Source: JACPNO01 sp963825405 | GTDB lineage: Bacteria; Acidobacteriota; Terriglobia; Bryobacterales; Bryobacteraceae | Direction: 5' to 3' | Length of the DNA: 64,000 nucleotides | Assembly (NCBI GenBank): GCA_963825405.1 | Contig: CAWGTB010000003.1 | Span: 558,001-622,000, forward strand | Shown: piece after piece, positions 47,630 through 55,965 of the stretch | Numbering within the stretch: position 1 is the stretch's first letter | Layout of the letters: every line of letters starts with the position of its first letter | Position numbers and translations under genes: made by a program | Notes under the pieces: model-generated | Told to the model about the DNA's origin: nothing | Database searches by the model: none | The model's input: the letters and a program-made list of their open reading frames with translations, nothing else

Positions 47630-48757
47630 TCAGGCCGCCGACAAAGCCGCTTCGGGTGAGCGGCCGAATAAATCCTCCAATAGACGGCTGGTGGTGGCCG
47701 GCTCAAGGTCGTCCGGGATTTGCTGGCCGGTGGTCAGGAACGAAACCGGCTTCCCGCTGCGGACCGACTCGCTCACCGCGGCGCCGAAAGTCGATGCCTC
47801 ATCCAATTGCGTAAAGATCAACCGCGACGGAGCGAAAATTTCGAACCGGTCGACGAGGCGGCTCAAATCCGCGGCTCTCATCGTGGCTGGAGCCACCAGG
47901 TGAACTTCGATCTCCGCCTGGCGCGAAAGGAAACGGGCCAGTTCGGAGGCTTCATCGATGTCCCCGGCGGCATACCCCGGCGTATCAATCAGGATCAAGC
48001 CCTTCTCGCGATTGGCTTCGATGGTCTGCTGCAAGCTGCGGGTGGTCTCGACGGCTTCGAACCCGGCGCCGATGATGGCGGCGTAGGTGCGCAGCTGTTC
48101 GACTGCGGCGATCCGGCGCGTATCGGTCGAAATTAACTGCACCGGACGGGAGCAGGCCAGGCCGTAGCGCACGGCTAATTTCACCAGCGTGGTCGTTTTT
48201 CCGCATCCGGCGGGACCGACCAGCGCGATCACGCGCGCCTTGGCGAACGGCTCGGCCAGGCTCGCGTCCACATCCATCAGGGATTCGATTTCCGCCCGCA
48301 CGGCATTCTCAATCGATTCACAGTCGAACGCCGCCTTGCGCCCGGGCCGCGAGCCTGGATTTGGATTCAAGCGCGCGTGGGCTTGGCTCAGGATCTTTCG
48401 AGTGATATCGACGGTGAAATCGTTCTCGACCAACCTTGCAAAAATCGGAGCGAACTCAGGCGCCGGCACCGCCCAGTGCGAAGCGTTCGCATTCAAGGCG
48501 TTCACCATATCCTGAACCTGGTGCCGCAGGCGGGCGAGCTCGCCGATCACGGGATCGGCAGGCGCTGCCGCAGCTTCGGCGGCGGGCGTGGCAGGCTGCT
48601 CTGGCAGCACCGCGAACACGACTTCGTACTCGCCCAGCGCCTGCGCTTCGGGCGGAGCCTTGCGGCTATTCACCAGCAGCGCGTCGGGACCCATCTCCTG
48701 GCGCGCGAGTTCCATGGCGTCTTGCACCGTTGGCGCGAAAAACGATTTCATCCTCAT
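47630..48757 (-). CDS. flhF: flagellar SRP-type GTPase FlhF
   Basis: 375 residues. N-terminal basic MKSFFAPTVQDAMELARQEMGPDALLVNSRK, then a helical domain, then the SRP-GTPase: P-loop GPAGCGKTT (181-189), RPVQLISTDTRRIAAVEQLRTYA, ILIDTPGYAAGD and a TQLDEAS motif where TKLDE is usual. FlhF selects the place and number of flagella. The usual partner FlhG (MinD-like) is not in this cluster; the next gene is fliA. Confidence 0.88.
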   Translation of the reverse strand: MRMKSFFAPTVQDAMELARQEMGPDALLVNSRKAPPEAQALGEYEVVFAVLPEQPATPAAEAAAAPADPVIGELARLRHQVQDMVNALNANASHWAVPAPEFAPIFARLVENDFTVDITRKILSQAHARLNPNPGSRPGRKAAFDCESIENAVRAEIESLMDVDASLAEPFAKARVIALVGPAGCGKTTTLVKLAVRYGLACSRPVQLISTDTRRIAAVEQLRTYAAIIGAGFEAVETTRSLQQTIEANREKGLILIDTPGYAAGDIDEASELARFLSRQAEIEVHLVAPATMRAADLSRLVDRFEIFAPSRLIFTQLDEASTFGAAVSESVRSGKPVSFLTTGQQIPDDLEPATTSRLLEDLFGRSPEAALSAA

Positions 48758-48794
48758 GCCCGGCTACTCCTGGATTGGTTTTGAAATTGGCGTT

Positions 48795-50873
48795 TCATTG
48801 AATCAGGCCTTGTGAAACTACTCTCACTTCCGCGGGTATTTCGTTGTGCGAAAGGAAAACCACGTTGACAAAAGACGCGTCGGCGATCTGCCGCAGGAAA
48901 TAACGCGCTCCACTCGAAGTCACCGCCACGACCGGTGTTTCGGGCGATCCGATTTTTTGCTCGATGCGATTCAGAATGTCGCGGATGGCCTGCGGCGCTA
49001 ACGCCAGATGGCTGTTCTGCTCGCCATGCTGCACGGCGCCTTCGATGGCTTGCTCGATCGACGGATCGAGGAAGTACGCGGGAAGATCGCCGCTCGAATT
49101 CAAGTAGGGCTTGACCACCGTGCGGCGAATTGCCTGGCGCACGTATTCCGTCAACAATGCCGGATTGCGGGTCGAAATGGACGCTTCGCTCAGGGCTTCC
49201 AGGATGGAAACCGCGTCGCGGATCGAAACACGTTCGCGCAATAAATTCTGCAGCACGCGCTGCACGGTTCCCAACGGCAACAGTTTCGGCGTAAGTTCTT
49301 CGACGACTTTGGGATTTTCGACCGCCACCCGATCCAGCAGCTTCTTGGCATCCTGGCGCGAGAACAGTTCATTGGCGTGGCGGCGAATCAACTCAGCCAA
49401 ATGCGTACCGAGCACATTGACCGCATCGACGACGGTGTAATTCGCGCGGCGGGCGCGGTCGGCTTGCTCGGTGGGGATCCAGACCGCGGGCATGCCGAAT
49501 GCCGGTTCACGCGTCGCTTGGCCGCTGATGGGCGAGGCCGGCTTGCCCACGGGAATTCCAAGCACGCAGCCCTGCGGCATTTCGAAACGCGCGATTTCGA
49601 CGCCTTTCAGCGAGATCAGATATTCGCGCGGCTTTAGCGCCAGGTTGTCGGTCACGCGCACGGGCGGAAAAATGTAGCCGAGATCGCCCGCCAGTTGCCG
49701 GCGTAGCCCGGAAATGCGGCGCAGCAGGGGCGAATTCTTGCCGCCTTCGACCAACCCCACCAGGCCGAGACCCACTTCGACCGCCAGCGGCTCGATGCGC
49801 AGCACGGCCTCCATGTCGTCGCGGACCGGCGCTGCTTTCGTCTCCGTTACTTTCTTGGCAGCCGCGCCGCGCTTGCGCATTTGCCATGCCGATGTGCCTA
49901 CGCCCGCGCCCAGGAGCAAGAACGGTATTTTCGGCAGGCCGGGAAACGCTGCGAGCGCCACCAGGACGCCGGCCGCTAGCATCAGCGGCTGTGGGTTGCC
50001 GAACACCTGCTTTTGAAAATCCACGCTGAGCCGTGAATCCGAGCTGGTGCGCGTCACGATCAAGCCGCCTGAAATCGAAATCATGAGCGCGGGAATCACG
50101 GTCACCAGGCCGTCACCGATCGTGAGTACGGTGTAGGTTTCGATGGCGTGGCGGAAATCCATGCCATGCTGCAGCACGCCGATCAGGAAACCGGCGATGA
50201 TGTTGATTCCTGTGATCAGGATGCTGGCCACGGCGTCGCGCTGAGTGAATCGCGAGGCTCCGTCCATCGCGCCGTAGAATTCGGCTTCATTCGCCAACTG
50301 CTTGCGGCGCAGGCGCGCTTCGGATTCGTCAATCAATCCGGAGTTGAGATCCGAATCGATGGACATCTGTTTGCCCGGCAGTGCATCCAAAGTGAAACGC
50401 GCGGTGACTTCCGAGATGCGGACCGCGCCGTGGTTGATGACGACGTATTGAATGGCGATCAGCACCAGGAAAATCACAGTGCCGATGATGTAATTCCCGC
50501 CAACAACAAAATTTCCGAACGCTTGAATGACGTCGCCTGCCGCGCTGGTGCCAGTGTTGCCGTTGAGCAGAATCAATCGCGCCGAAGAAATATTCAAGGC
50601 CAAACGAAATAGTGTGAGCAGCAGCAGCGTGGTAGGAAACACGCTGAACTCGACCGGACGCGTGATGTACAGCGAGACCATCATCACGATGACGGACATC
50701 ATGATGTCGGTGACGATCAGAATATCCAGCGCAAATCCCGGGATCGGAGTAATCAGCGCAACGATGATGGCCAGGACTGCGAGCGGTACCGCAAGCTCGG
50801 CGGCGCCGGAGAAATTGATTCCGCTCAATCCCTTCCAGGGAGCCGGTGCGGCGAGTTCTTTGGTCTGCGCCAT
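48795..50873 (-). CDS. flhA: flagellar export gate protein FlhA
   Basis: 692 residues. Eight N-terminal membrane helices include LLLLTLFRLALNISSARLIL, and the conserved FHIPEP-like segment falls around ITARFTLDALPGKQMSIDSDLNSGLIDESEARLRRK. The large C-terminal cytoplasmic domain has VVDAVNVLGTHLAELIRRHANELFSRQDAKKLLDRV and EALSEASISTRNPALLTEYVRQAIRR. It forms the nonameric export ring. It shares 1 nt with flhB upstream. Confidence 0.97.
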   Translation of the reverse strand: MAQTKELAAPAPWKGLSGINFSGAAELAVPLAVLAIIVALITPIPGFALDILIVTDIMMSVIVMMVSLYITRPVEFSVFPTTLLLLTLFRLALNISSARLILLNGNTGTSAAGDVIQAFGNFVVGGNYIIGTVIFLVLIAIQYVVINHGAVRISEVTARFTLDALPGKQMSIDSDLNSGLIDESEARLRRKQLANEAEFYGAMDGASRFTQRDAVASILITGINIIAGFLIGVLQHGMDFRHAIETYTVLTIGDGLVTVIPALMISISGGLIVTRTSSDSRLSVDFQKQVFGNPQPLMLAAGVLVALAAFPGLPKIPFLLLGAGVGTSAWQMRKRGAAAKKVTETKAAPVRDDMEAVLRIEPLAVEVGLGLVGLVEGGKNSPLLRRISGLRRQLAGDLGYIFPPVRVTDNLALKPREYLISLKGVEIARFEMPQGCVLGIPVGKPASPISGQATREPAFGMPAVWIPTEQADRARRANYTVVDAVNVLGTHLAELIRRHANELFSRQDAKKLLDRVAVENPKVVEELTPKLLPLGTVQRVLQNLLRERVSIRDAVSILEALSEASISTRNPALLTEYVRQAIRRTVVKPYLNSSGDLPAYFLDPSIEQAIEGAVQHGEQNSHLALAPQAIRDILNRIEQKIGSPETPVVAVTSSGARYFLRQIADASFVNVVFLSHNEIPAEVRVVSQGLIQ

Positions 50874-51946
50874 TATGCGCTCCTCACCGGCAGGCGCCCG
50901 TTCATCAAGCGGTAAATGTAGGCCAGAATTTCAGCAACCGCGCGGTACAGATGCGCCGGAATTTCCTGGCCGACATCGGCGGATTTGTAAAGCGCCTGCG
51001 CCAGGGGCGGATTTTCAATCAACGGGACTTCATGATCGATTGCAATCTGGCGAATGCGCAGCGCCAGATAATTCTTGCCCTTGGCCACGACTTGCGGCGC
51101 CGACGTCCAGTCCAGTTGATAGCGAATAGCCACGGCGAAGTGGGTGGGGTTCACGATGACGGCGGTGGCAGTGGGCACCTGCTTCATCATGTTGCGGCGG
51201 ATGCGATCGCGCAGCAGGCGCCGGATGCGCTGCTTCATTTGCGGGTTGCCTTCGGTCTCCTTGAACTCCTCGCGGACATCCTGGCGGCTCATTTTCATGT
51301 CCTGCGAATAGCGGCGGCGCTGGCGAACCAGGTCGACTAGGCCGAACAGCAGGAATGCACCCGCGCCTCTCCACAGCAGCGCCGTCAGCGACGTTCCCAC
51401 TTGCACCGCGCCGCTTTCCACGCCCTCCAGGGGCAATACGAAATATTCCGCGAAACGGTCGCGGCAGATGAAATACACCGCGCTTCCGAATAGCGGAATG
51501 AGCACCATCGCCTGAATGAGGGCGGGGAGATTTTGCCGCGGCAGCTCTTTCAAGCGCGCCAGCGGGCTCAACCGCGTGAAGTCGGGAGTAAGCTTGGTCG
51601 CGCTGAGTCCGAACTTGGTGACCGCCATTTGGGCCGCAAAGATGACGATCATCAGTGCGCCGCCCACGGCCGCCAGCGGTAGAAATGTACGGACCAGCAA
51701 ATCGGTTGAAAGGCGAACCACGTCCACAATCTGCAGTTCGGGAGCGAATGCGCGCCGCATCAGGAAGCGCGTGGTTTGGCGGGCCTGCATGAACCACTCT
51801 CCGCCCCATCGGCCTGCGATGGCGGTGAAAGCCATAAACTGGGCAGCGGCCACGAACTGCTTCGCCGTGGGGAATTGTCCCTCGCGGCGCGCGCGCTCCA
51901 TCCGCCGCGCGGTAGCTTTCTCAGTCTTTTGGCCTCGATCGCTCAT
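50873..51946 (-). CDS. flhB: flagellar export gate protein FlhB
   Basis: 357 residues. The N-terminus EKATARRMERARREGQFPTAKQFVAA is typical, followed by four membrane helices and the cytoplasmic cleavage motif NPTH at residues 266-269 (IVNPTHFAVAIRYQ). Autocleavage there switches export from hook to filament proteins. The C-terminal tail AEILAYIYRLMNGRLP is conserved. Confidence 0.96.
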   Translation of the reverse strand: MSDRGQKTEKATARRMERARREGQFPTAKQFVAAAQFMAFTAIAGRWGGEWFMQARQTTRFLMRRAFAPELQIVDVVRLSTDLLVRTFLPLAAVGGALMIVIFAAQMAVTKFGLSATKLTPDFTRLSPLARLKELPRQNLPALIQAMVLIPLFGSAVYFICRDRFAEYFVLPLEGVESGAVQVGTSLTALLWRGAGAFLLFGLVDLVRQRRRYSQDMKMSRQDVREEFKETEGNPQMKQRIRRLLRDRIRRNMMKQVPTATAVIVNPTHFAVAIRYQLDWTSAPQVVAKGKNYLALRIRQIAIDHEVPLIENPPLAQALYKSADVGQEIPAHLYRAVAEILAYIYRLMNGRLPVRSA

Positions 51947-51956
51947 CGGTAATTAC

Positions 51957-52730
51957 TCAAAAACCCGCCACCGCAGCCACACGGCGCAGCACCTGTCCGG
52001 CATATTCGCCATAGACGCGGGGAAACAAAACCGCCATCGTCGCCAACAGCGCAATCGCGGCCATCATTTTTATCGGGAACGCCAGGATCAAAAGTTGCAG
52101 CTGTGCGTTCAACCTGCCCAGCAGCGCCAGAGCCAGATCGATCAACAGCAGCAGCGCAATCGCCGGCATGGCAAGACGCAGACCGATCGAAAACATACTG
52201 GAGGCAAGCCGCAGAATTTGTTCGACCCCAGCCGGCGCCAATACAAAAGTGCCTGCCGGATAAGCATCCAGACTCCGGGAAAACGCGCGGATGATTTCGC
52301 GATGCAGGCCAAGCGAGAAGAACAGCATGCCCGCCGCCAACTGCGCGAACACGACCAGAATTCCCGAATCGGCCTGAGTCGATGGATCGACGGTCGACGC
52401 ATACGCGTAGCCGGCCTGCAAGCCGATGATCTGACCCGCCAGCAAGAAAGATTCAGCCAGCACCGCGACTGCGACCCCAATTGTCAATCCCAGAGCCAGT
52501 TCGGCGCACATAGCCACCACGAGGCTGCCCAGATACGGCTCGGCCAGATTCACAGCCGGCCATCTCGGAAACAATGCCAGCGTGAAGGTTACGGCTAAGG
52601 CGGCGCGCGCGGCTTCCGGAGCTGCGGTCAAACCCGGTATAGGCACGAAGATGAAGGCGCCGGAGACACGCGCCAGCACCAGCACGAATCCGAAGACTAT
52701 CGGCAGCGAAAATGTGAGGTGAGTCGGCAC
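51957..52730 (-). CDS. fliR: flagellar export gate protein FliR
   Basis: 257 residues with about six membrane helices: VLARVSGAFIFVPIPG near the start, ALGLTIGVAVAVLAESFLLAGQIIGLQAGYAYA in the middle and KMMAAIALLATMAVLFPRVYGEYA near the end. It is the inner component of the FliPQR channel. 4 nt after fliQ, 10 nt before flhB. Confidence 0.95.
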   Translation of the reverse strand: MPTHLTFSLPIVFGFVLVLARVSGAFIFVPIPGLTAAPEAARAALAVTFTLALFPRWPAVNLAEPYLGSLVVAMCAELALGLTIGVAVAVLAESFLLAGQIIGLQAGYAYASTVDPSTQADSGILVVFAQLAAGMLFFSLGLHREIIRAFSRSLDAYPAGTFVLAPAGVEQILRLASSMFSIGLRLAMPAIALLLLIDLALALLGRLNAQLQLLILAFPIKMMAAIALLATMAVLFPRVYGEYAGQVLRRVAAVAGF

Positions 52731-52734
52731 GCGA

Positions 52735-53004
52735 TTATTTGGCGTAGCGGCCCAGATCGCTCAGGATGAAGATTGTGTAGCCGGTCATTTTAGTGAGCAT
52801 CCACGGCATCAGCAGCACTGCGGCAAAAAGAAAAGCCACCAGGCGGGGAATCGTGCTGAACCCGGTGTCCTGGATGGAAGTAACAATCTGGAGCAAGCTG
52901 ATGGCGATGCCGGCCACAAAGCCGATGACCAGCAGAGGCGCGCCCAGCCATAGGGTCATCAGCAGCGCCTGGCGAAGAAGTTGAATTACGAATTCGGGTG
53001 TCAT
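52735..53004 (-). CDS. fliQ: flagellar export gate protein FliQ
   Basis: 89 residues, two membrane helices: ALLMTLWLGAPLLVIGFVAGIAISLLQIVTSIQD and AFLFAAVLLMPWMLTKMTGYTIFIL. This is the FliQ family length and pattern. It lies 9 nt after fliP. Confidence 0.96.
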   Translation of the reverse strand: MTPEFVIQLLRQALLMTLWLGAPLLVIGFVAGIAISLLQIVTSIQDTGFSTIPRLVAFLFAAVLLMPWMLTKMTGYTIFILSDLGRYAK

Positions 53005-53013
53005 GTGCGTTCC

Positions 53014-53766
53014 TTACGTATAGAAACTTCTCATCAGCGAGCCCAGCACCAGATTCCAGCCGTCCACCAGCACGAAGAGCAGAATCTTGAACGGCGCGGA
53101 AATCATGACCGGCGGCAACTGGATCATGCCGATCGAGAGCGTTACGGACGCCACCACCAGGTCGATCACCATGAAGGGCAGAAAAAGCACCGCGCCGATC
53201 TGAAACCCGGCCTTCAGCTCAGACAGAATGTACGCGGGGATGAGGACTTTGAGGTCGACATCGTTCGCATTTTTAGGCGCCGGGGCGTGCGTCACTTCCA
53301 GGAACAAGCTGATATCTTTCTCGCGCGCAAAACGGATCAGAAAAGTTTTCAGCGGTTTGGAGCCTTCATCGAACGCGGGCCCGACGGCCAGTTCGTTCTT
53401 TTCCATCGGCTCCCAACCTTTGTGGTACATCTCCGAAGCTACCGGGCTCATGATCAGGATGGTCAGAAACAGCGAAAGGCCGATGAGTACCTGATTGGAT
53501 GGTGTGGATTGCGTTCCGAGCGCCTGCCGAAGGAAATGCAGCACCACCACGATGCGCAGGAACGGCGTGATCGACATCACCACGGCCGGCAGCACCGTCA
53601 GCATGGTCAGCAGAACCACGATCTGCATCGGCACGCTGAGCGAATTTCCAGCGGGGCCAGTCTGAGTGCTGATGCCGAACATCGGCGCCGCGGCACGCTG
53701 GGGTGCTGCGAGTGCTAAGCCCACTGTCGCAAGAAGCGGGAAGGCGCGAGCCAGCCAACGCATCAT
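53014..53766 (-). CDS. fliP: flagellar export gate protein FliP
   Basis: 250 residues from ATG 53766, which overlaps the fliO stop (ATGA). The open frame extends upstream, but that extension is only shadow of fliO. Signal peptide MMRWLARAFPLLATVGLALAAPQRA, then VVLLTMLTVLPAVVMSITPFLRIVVVLHFLRQALGTQSTPSNQVLIGLSLFLT and the C-terminal IGAVLFLPFMVIDLVVASVTLSIGM. It is a core subunit of the export channel. Confidence 0.96.
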   Translation of the reverse strand: MMRWLARAFPLLATVGLALAAPQRAAAPMFGISTQTGPAGNSLSVPMQIVVLLTMLTVLPAVVMSITPFLRIVVVLHFLRQALGTQSTPSNQVLIGLSLFLTILIMSPVASEMYHKGWEPMEKNELAVGPAFDEGSKPLKTFLIRFAREKDISLFLEVTHAPAPKNANDVDLKVLIPAYILSELKAGFQIGAVLFLPFMVIDLVVASVTLSIGMIQLPPVMISAPFKILLFVLVDGWNLVLGSLMRSFYT

Positions 53767-54086
53767 TGCGCGGCTCCTTCGTATGAGGATGGAATCGCGG
53801 AGGCAGACAAGGGCGCGGATTCGATTTCCGCCGCGGCCCAGGGAAGGCGTTCGACCAGCGTGCAGCCGCTCGGCGAAAGCGCCAGCAGCACCGCGTGATC
53901 CGAAACCCGAACTAAATGCACGGAATGCTGCGGCGTAAGCGGCAGCCGGGCAATCGCCTCCAGATGTTTGGTCGATTTGCGGCGTACCCCGCCGCGATAC
54001 TGCGCGAAACCGCGGCTCCGCAGAAACCACAGTGCGGCCGCGAGCAGCGCGAGGACTAGAAGGATCGCTAGAGCTTGCTGAAACAT
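53763..54086 (-). CDS. fliO: flagellar protein FliO
   Basis: 107 residues. One membrane helix (FQQALAILLVLALLAAALWFL), then a basic segment and a small beta domain (LPLTPQHSVHLVRVSDHAVLLALSPSGCTLVERL). It assists FliP assembly. FliO is poorly conserved; the call rests on this layout and on the place between fliN and fliP. Confidence 0.85.
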   Translation of the reverse strand: MFQQALAILLVLALLAAALWFLRSRGFAQYRGGVRRKSTKHLEAIARLPLTPQHSVHLVRVSDHAVLLALSPSGCTLVERLPWAAAEIESAPLSASAIPSSYEGAAQ

Positions 54087-54103
54087 TGAATGAGCGTTTT
54101 GCT

Positions 54104-54361
54104 TTATGCTTTCGGCTCGAACATCGCGATGCGAATGCCGATGTTTTTCTCGAGCACAACCACTTCGCCGCGTCCAACCGGAGCTCCGGCGACGTAGATG
54201 TCGAGGTAATCCCCAGCCGCTTTGGGCATGGCGATAATGCTGCCGGTGGTAAGCGCCAGGATGTCGCGCAGCCGCATCATGCGGCGATCCAGGTCGATCT
54301 CCACTTCCACCGGCACATCGGCGAATATTGCAGCTGCCTCAAGCGTTGAAGGAGGCAGCAT
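54104..54361 (-). CDS. fliN: FliN-family protein (second copy)
   Basis: 85 residues, a bare SpoA domain: FADVPVEVEIDLDRRMMRLRDILALTTGSIIAMPKAAGDYLDIYVAGAPVGRGEVVVLEKNIGIRIAMF. It occupies the usual fliN place before fliOPQR, while the copy at 46498 lies at the operon end. It could be a second C-ring subunit forming a heteromer, as SpoA pairs do in related secretion systems. Confidence 0.87.
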   Translation of the reverse strand: MLPPSTLEAAAIFADVPVEVEIDLDRRMMRLRDILALTTGSIIAMPKAAGDYLDIYVAGAPVGRGEVVVLEKNIGIRIAMFEPKA

Positions 54362-54362
54362 C

Positions 54363-55625
54363 TTACTGCTTCAAATTGATCGTGTCCTGCGTCAGCTGAT
54401 CGGTCGCAGTGATGACCTTGGCGTTGGCTTCGTAGCCACGCTGCATCAGGATCAGGTTGGTAAATTCGCGCGCGATATCGACAGTGGACGATTCCAGCGC
54501 GCCGCCCAATACCTTGCCGCGGCCACCAGTTTCCGGAGTGCCGATGGCAGGTGCCGCCGTCTGCGGGCCGATCTGGAAGTTGTTGTCCCCCACCGCCACC
54601 AGCGAATCCGGGTTGCGGATCGAGGCCAGCGCAAGTTGCGCCACTGTGACCTGTTGGCCGTTGGAGAACTGCGCCACGACCTGACCGCCGTCCGAAAGTG
54701 AAACGTGGGTCAACTGCGCAGCCGCCAAACCGTCCTGTGTGTTGGACGAGATCGCGGAAGCCTGGGCGTATTGCGTAACCGTGCTGGTGCCATCGCCGCC
54801 GTACAGCGCCCAGTTGACGCTGAGGTCGGCTGCGCCATCGGTCAGCCCGGTGATCGCTACCGGCACCGAGCCGGTGGCCAGGGGCGGATCGGATAGTACG
54901 CCGTTGGAGTCAAAAGTCAGCGTGCCGCTGGCGCCGGAGATCGGGAAAGGCGTGCCGGCGGTGCCGCCGGTCACGTCATCACCAGGGATGGAAACGGCAT
55001 AGTCCCATGCGTTGGCGCCGCTCTTGGTGAAAGTTACAGTCAAGGTGTGGGTTGTGCCGAGGGAATCCACAACCTGGATCGGAGTCGAGAAGCTGCCGTT
55101 CGGCTGGCCGACCGTGGCCGAGGCGTCCAGATTCAAGTTGAGCGACATGTTGGCCGTGGCCACCGGCGCGCGCAGTGTGCCAGAGGGAATCGTGATGTCC
55201 GAGATGGCCCCGTTGGTGTTGAGCACGCCGCCGGTTTGGGTCCAACCCTCTACTTTTTCTCCCGTTGCAGTAACCAGGTTCCCGCTGGCATCCACCTGGA
55301 AATTCCCGGCGCGCGTATAGTTCAGCGTTCCGGAGGAATCTTTCACGATGAAGAAGCCGTCGCCTTGAATGGCGGCATCCAAAGCGCCGGACGTGCTCTG
55401 AATCGCGCCTTGTGTAAAGTCGGTGACGGTGCGTGGCTTACCCGTGCCCAACCCGACAGACCCGCCCGAGCCCAAGCCCAGCGACTCCGCCACCAAATCG
55501 TAGAAAGAAACCGTGCTGGCTTTATAGCCCGTGGTATTGAGGTTCGCCAGGTTATTTCCGACGACGTCCACACCAACCTCGGCGGCCGCAAGCCCAGTCA
55601 ATGCCGTTGAAAATGAAGTAAACAT
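54363..55625 (-). CDS. flgE: flagellar hook protein FlgE
   Basis: 420 residues from ATG 55625, with AGGAG upstream. N-terminal FTSFSTALTGLAAAEVGVDVVGNNLANLNTTGYKASTVSFYDL and QGDGFFIVKDSSGTLNYTRAGNFQVDASGNLV; C-terminal GGALESSTVDIAREFTNLILMQRGYEANAKVITATDQLTQDTINLK. The middle is the usual variable D1/D2 region. It builds the hook under FlgD and FliK control. It ends 1 nt before fliN2. Confidence 0.95.
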   Translation of the reverse strand: MFTSFSTALTGLAAAEVGVDVVGNNLANLNTTGYKASTVSFYDLVAESLGLGSGGSVGLGTGKPRTVTDFTQGAIQSTSGALDAAIQGDGFFIVKDSSGTLNYTRAGNFQVDASGNLVTATGEKVEGWTQTGGVLNTNGAISDITIPSGTLRAPVATANMSLNLNLDASATVGQPNGSFSTPIQVVDSLGTTHTLTVTFTKSGANAWDYAVSIPGDDVTGGTAGTPFPISGASGTLTFDSNGVLSDPPLATGSVPVAITGLTDGAADLSVNWALYGGDGTSTVTQYAQASAISSNTQDGLAAAQLTHVSLSDGGQVVAQFSNGQQVTVAQLALASIRNPDSLVAVGDNNFQIGPQTAAPAIGTPETGGRGKVLGGALESSTVDIAREFTNLILMQRGYEANAKVITATDQLTQDTINLKQ

Positions 55626-55650
55626 GTAGTCTCCTATGGTCCTGTTTTTG

Positions 55651-55965
55651 CTAGGGCTGAACGGTGGTGCCGGGAGCCGGAGTGGTTGTGGTTGGAGGGA
55701 TACCGCCCAGTTCCTGCCTGATGGCCAGCACATTGGTATTCATATTGGTCATCTGCTCGAGCTCGCTGAACTGCGCCAACTGGGTCACAAACTGCGTGCT
55801 GTCGGTGGGGTTCAGCGGGTCCTGGTTCTGAATCTGAGTGACCAGTAGCTGCAAAAATGTTTGCTCGTTGGCGCCGGGGATGCCACCCGTTTCGGTGCCG
55901 GGTGCTCCTGGCGCTACCGGTGCCGGGGTAGGCGTGGATGCTAGTGGGCTAGTGATGCTGGCCAT
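55651..55965 (-). CDS. flgD: hook scaffold protein FlgD, short form
   Basis: 104 residues. The N-terminal scaffold domain is clear: NEQTFLQLLVTQIQNQDPLNPTDSTQFVTQLAQFSELEQMTNMNTN. After it come only about 30 residues, with a Thr/Pro-rich tail. The C-terminal Tudor/FnIII-type domains of FlgD (usual length 220 or more) are absent and no nearby frame holds them. Overlaps the fliK end by 25 nt. Confidence 0.9.
   Translation of the reverse strand: MASITSPLASTPTPAPVAPGAPGTETGGIPGANEQTFLQLLVTQIQNQDPLNPTDSTQFVTQLAQFSELEQMTNMNTNVLAIRQELGGIPPTTTTPAPGTTVQP

Noticed and set aside
53767..54177. N-terminal extension of fliP by about 137 residues
   Set aside because: It overlaps all of fliO in another frame; ATG 53766 begins a good signal peptide and overlaps the fliO stop in the usual way.
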